DNA from: Formosa agariphila KMM 3901
Lineage (GTDB): Bacteria > Bacteroidota > Bacteroidia > Flavobacteriales > Flavobacteriaceae
Assembly (NCBI RefSeq): GCF_000723205.1
Contig: NZ_HG315671.1
Location: 446,851-510,850, forward strand
Direction of reading: 5' to 3'
DNA: 64,000 bases
Position 1 is the first letter of the stretch, and each line of letters starts with the position of its first letter. This document shows positions 61,528 through 64,000 of this stretch, one piece after another. A program made the translations under genes and the position numbers. Under the pieces are notes generated by a model that searched no databases, was not told the DNA's origin, and saw only the letters and a program-made list of their open reading frames with translations.

Positions 61528-63452
61528 AATTCGGGTTTAGCAGGGAGTAAATGGTCTTGATTAACTAAATCTCGTTCTACAGTTTCTAAAGTGGTTCCTC
61601 GATTTATCTTGAAAGGTTCGCCAGAATATGGTTTTAAATATTCGTGTTCTAAGCTATGTGTTAAAATCCAATCTTCCATATCTGTTCTAGAAATGGTACC
61701 TCGTAAATATTTTTCAATCATTAAACTAGCAATTCTACCAGCAAACCTACTTCCCCAATATCCATTTTCTACAAAAACTGCAATTGCAATTTTAGGATTA
61801 TCTTTTGGTGCAAAAGCAACAAAAATAGAGTGGTCTGTTAATTGTGTTTTAACGCCATCAATTTTAGTAAAGTTTTCTGCTGTTCCTGTCTTTCCACATA
61901 TTTCTATGCCTTTAACTTGTAAACTAGCCGCTGTACCTTTGTTATACACATCGAACATACCTTGCACAACAGGGTCAAAATTTTCTTTGTCTATTGTAGT
62001 ATGTCTTGGTGTAGTAAAATGGGCGTCTATTTCTTGACCTTCTATAGATTTTATAATATGTGGTGTGTAAAAATAACCGCGATTAGCAATAGCAGCAACC
62101 ATATTTGCTAACTGTATTGGTGTAGCTTCAATTTCTCCTTGTCCAATGGCGTTAGATAACGTATATGTAGTTCGCCATCTGTTTTTTCCGTACCATTTGT
62201 CGTAAAAATCACCACTAGGAATTCGTCCAGGGCTTCCAATTTTAAGGTCGTACCCTAAGTAGTCTCCTAACCCAAAACTAGTCACGTGTTTATTCCAAAC
62301 ATTCATGCCTTCGTAAGGCGTGTCGTATTTTTCTATGATTCGTCTATATACGTTTGCAAAGTAGGCATTACAAGATTCAAAAATCCCCATATTCATAGCT
62401 AAAGGACTTGGGTGACCGTGGCATCCCATCTTTCTGTTTCCGTAGCTATATCCATGATTACAAGTAAATTTTTCTTCGGTAGTAACTACTTTTTCCTGTA
62501 AACCAATTAATGCGTTTAAAACTTTAAATGGAGAACCTGGAGGATATTGTGCGAGTAAGCCTCTATCGTATAAAGGTTTTGCAATAGAATCTCTATAGAG
62601 CTTCGTGAAATTTTGAGAACGCTTTCTCCCCACTAAAGAATTGGGGTCGTAAGTAGGTGCTGAAATCATGGTTAGAATCTCTCCTGTGCTAGGTTCTATG
62701 GCAATAATTCCACCGTGTTTATGTTTCATTAATTGCTCGCCATACGCTTGTAAAGTGGCGTCAATTGTTATTTTGATATCTTTTCCGGGGTCAGGAAGTG
62801 TATCAAATTTACCATCTTTATACGGCCCAATATTTTTATTGAATCTGTTTTTCTGAATAAATTTAATTCCCTTTTTTCCTCTTAGTTCATCTTCATAAGA
62901 CAATTCAATACCTTGTTTTCCTATTAAATCTCCCATTTTGTAGTAAGGATATTTATTAATTATGGCATTGTTTACTTCTCCAATATCACCTAAAACATTA
63001 GCACCAATTGATGCTTCGTAATGACGAAGTGAACGTTTTTGAATGTAGAAGCCTTCAAACTTTCTCATTTTTTCTTGAAGAACAGCATAGTCTTCTTTAG
63101 ATAAATGCGATACAAAAACAGAAGGTAATCGTGGCGAATAATGGTAAGCTTTTTTATACGTTTTTATGAATTTTTCTTTATCGATTTTCAATAAATTACA
63201 AAATTCTATGGTGTCTAATTCTTTAACTTCTCGTGGTATAACCATAACATCGTAAGACGATTGGTTAGACACTAAAAGCGTACCATTTCTGTCGTAAACA
63301 AAGCCTCGTTTTGGGTAATCGTATACCTTACGAATGGCGTTGTCATCGTATAAGTTATTCGCAGGAGAGCTATAAATTTGAAGATAAAATAGTCTAGAAA
63401 TAAATATAAGCCCGACTGTAATTATGGTAAAAAATAATAAAAATTGCCTCAT
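61524..63452 (-). CDS. mrdA: Penicillin-binding protein 2 (transpeptidase)
   Basis: A 642-residue bitopic membrane protein with one N-terminal segment (about 3-25). The transpeptidase domain has the catalytic S307 (SPFK, Lys310), the SNAIGQG motif and KTGTAE. It crosslinks peptidoglycan during side-wall growth with RodA. Overlaps rodA and mreD by 4 bases each, so translation is coupled. Confidence 0.95.
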   Translation of the reverse strand: MRQFLLFFTIITVGLIFISRLFYLQIYSSPANNLYDDNAIRKVYDYPKRGFVYDRNGTLLVSNQSSYDVMVIPREVKELDTIEFCNLLKIDKEKFIKTYKKAYHYSPRLPSVFVSHLSKEDYAVLQEKMRKFEGFYIQKRSLRHYEASIGANVLGDIGEVNNAIINKYPYYKMGDLIGKQGIELSYEDELRGKKGIKFIQKNRFNKNIGPYKDGKFDTLPDPGKDIKITIDATLQAYGEQLMKHKHGGIIAIEPSTGEILTMISAPTYDPNSLVGRKRSQNFTKLYRDSIAKPLYDRGLLAQYPPGSPFKVLNALIGLQEKVVTTEEKFTCNHGYSYGNRKMGCHGHPSPLAMNMGIFESCNAYFANVYRRIIEKYDTPYEGMNVWNKHVTSFGLGDYLGYDLKIGSPGRIPSGDFYDKWYGKNRWRTTYTLSNAIGQGEIEATPIQLANMVAAIANRGYFYTPHIIKSIEGQEIDAHFTTPRHTTIDKENFDPVVQGMFDVYNKGTAASLQVKGIEICGKTGTAENFTKIDGVKTQLTDHSIFVAFAPKDNPKIAIAVFVENGYWGSRFAGRIASLMIEKYLRGTISRTDMEDWILTHSLEHEYLKPYSGEPFKINRGTTLETVERDLVNQDHLLPAKPEL

Positions 63453-63955
63453 TTAGTACGTTTGCTGAAAATAATAGTAACTATAATACACAGAAGAATG
63501 GTAAAGATACTAGAAAATAACGTCTTTTGAAGCGTTAAAAGTATTTCAGAAAAGTTAAAAACTTCTAAAAGAAAAAGGATTAAATGATGAATTACCGTTA
63601 GGATACTTATATACATGAGTTTAGAGCCAAACTCTACATTATTAAATTTTATGGTCTGGTGTTCGTAAACCGTTCCAAAGGACCATTTTAAAGCTAATGG
63701 TCTTAAGTAGGCAATGGTAACGCATGCAGCGGCATGAATTCCTCCTGAATCTGAAAAGATATCTACGCTAATACCAAGCAAAAAACTTAGTAATAAAAAA
63801 ACAATACGGTCATTCTTTATAGGATACAGAACAATAAAAATTATATAGATATACGGATTAATGAATCCTAAAAAATTAATATGATTTAGAATAATAACTT
63901 GTAGTAAAACAAGTGTTATAAATTTGAATATTTGAGAGATAACGTTACTGTTCAT
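63449..63955 (-). CDS. mreD: Rod shape-determining protein MreD
   Basis: A 168-residue polytopic membrane protein with about five to six hydrophobic segments. It is located between mrdA and (by synteny) mreC. Sequence conservation in MreD is low, so the call rests on length, hydrophobicity and gene order. The start overlaps the upstream ORF by 11 bases and its stop overlaps mrdA by 4. Confidence 0.85.
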   Translation of the reverse strand: MNSNVISQIFKFITLVLLQVIILNHINFLGFINPYIYIIFIVLYPIKNDRIVFLLLSFLLGISVDIFSDSGGIHAAACVTIAYLRPLALKWSFGTVYEHQTIKFNNVEFGSKLMYISILTVIHHLILFLLEVFNFSEILLTLQKTLFSSIFTILLCIIVTIIFSKRTK

Positions 63956-64000
63956 TAGATAGATTTAGTAAGTTATTAATCTCTGGAGCATCTATATGTT
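63945..64000 (-). CDS. End of an upstream gene, probably mreC
   Basis: Only 17 codons of the C-terminus are in the window, ending IDAPEINNLLNLSNEQ. The stop at 63945-63947 overlaps the start of mreD by 11 bases. mreC is inferred from the mreC-mreD-mrdA-rodA order; the visible part is too short to prove it. Confidence 0.55.
   Translation of the reverse strand, partial: HIDAPEINNLLNLSNEQ

Overview
The window comes from a low-GC member of the Bacteroidota, almost certainly a marine-type Flavobacteriaceae. Three things point there: the gliding genes gldA, gldB and gldC, the Bacteroidota promoter signature (a TAnnTTTG box with an upstream TTG) before many genes, and A-rich start regions without Shine-Dalgarno sites. 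Most genes are single-copy housekeeping genes. No tRNA, rRNA, CRISPR array, insertion sequence or prophage was seen.

Layout. 1-6024 is assimilatory sulfur metabolism: the end of cysH, a siroheme sulfite reductase with a HEPN-like tail, the siroheme methylase, a ferredoxin-NADP reductase, serine acetyltransferase and cysteine synthase. 6104-11190 is a methionine operon behind a SAM-I riboswitch: a stand-alone homocysteine methyltransferase module, the rest of MetH, an 80-residue unknown protein and MetF. 11224-13968 holds a PagL-like lipid A deacylase, a DUF2807 lipoprotein and gldA. 14073-18240 is an aromatic amino acid operon (pheA, an aminotransferase, tyrA, DAHP synthase-chorismate mutase). 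In front of it lie a Phe-rich leader peptide and a terminator hairpin, which together look like a classical attenuator. 18249-24197 holds rsgA, dtd, a MazG-like hydrolase, aroA, queA and rlmN.

24258-25485 is the one clear defence-type gene. It is an ApeA-like HEPN protein split by a frameshift in a run of 11 A. 25688-37190 contains a polyprenyl synthase, an ECF sigma factor operon, an S15-type peptidase, dnaG (zinc-finger ligands lost), an orphan response regulator with Glu at the phospho-Asp site, nadE, gldB and gldC. 37339-47416 is mostly envelope and unknown-function genes. It includes a nucleoside hydrolase next to an MtnK-like kinase, two DUF547 proteins and a MepB-like protein.

47457-56264 is a photoprotection island. 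A MerR-type regulator carries the full set of CarH B12-photoreceptor residues. It is divergent from a fasciclin lipoprotein followed by crtI, crtB, an unknown gene, a carotene hydroxylase and a lycopene cyclase, and these converge on a photolyase plus SDR pair. The divergent promoter region carries four copies of a TTGGRCAAA-like element, one of them on the -33 box of the fasciclin promoter. 57122-60111 holds metabolic genes. 60250-64000 is the cell-shape cluster rodA, mrdA, mreD and the end of mreC, reading leftward.

The best candidates for new biology are the Phe attenuator (14073-14257), the CarH operator and carotenoid circuit (48369-49640), and the slippery ApeA-like gene. All calls come from reading the sequence; no database search was run.
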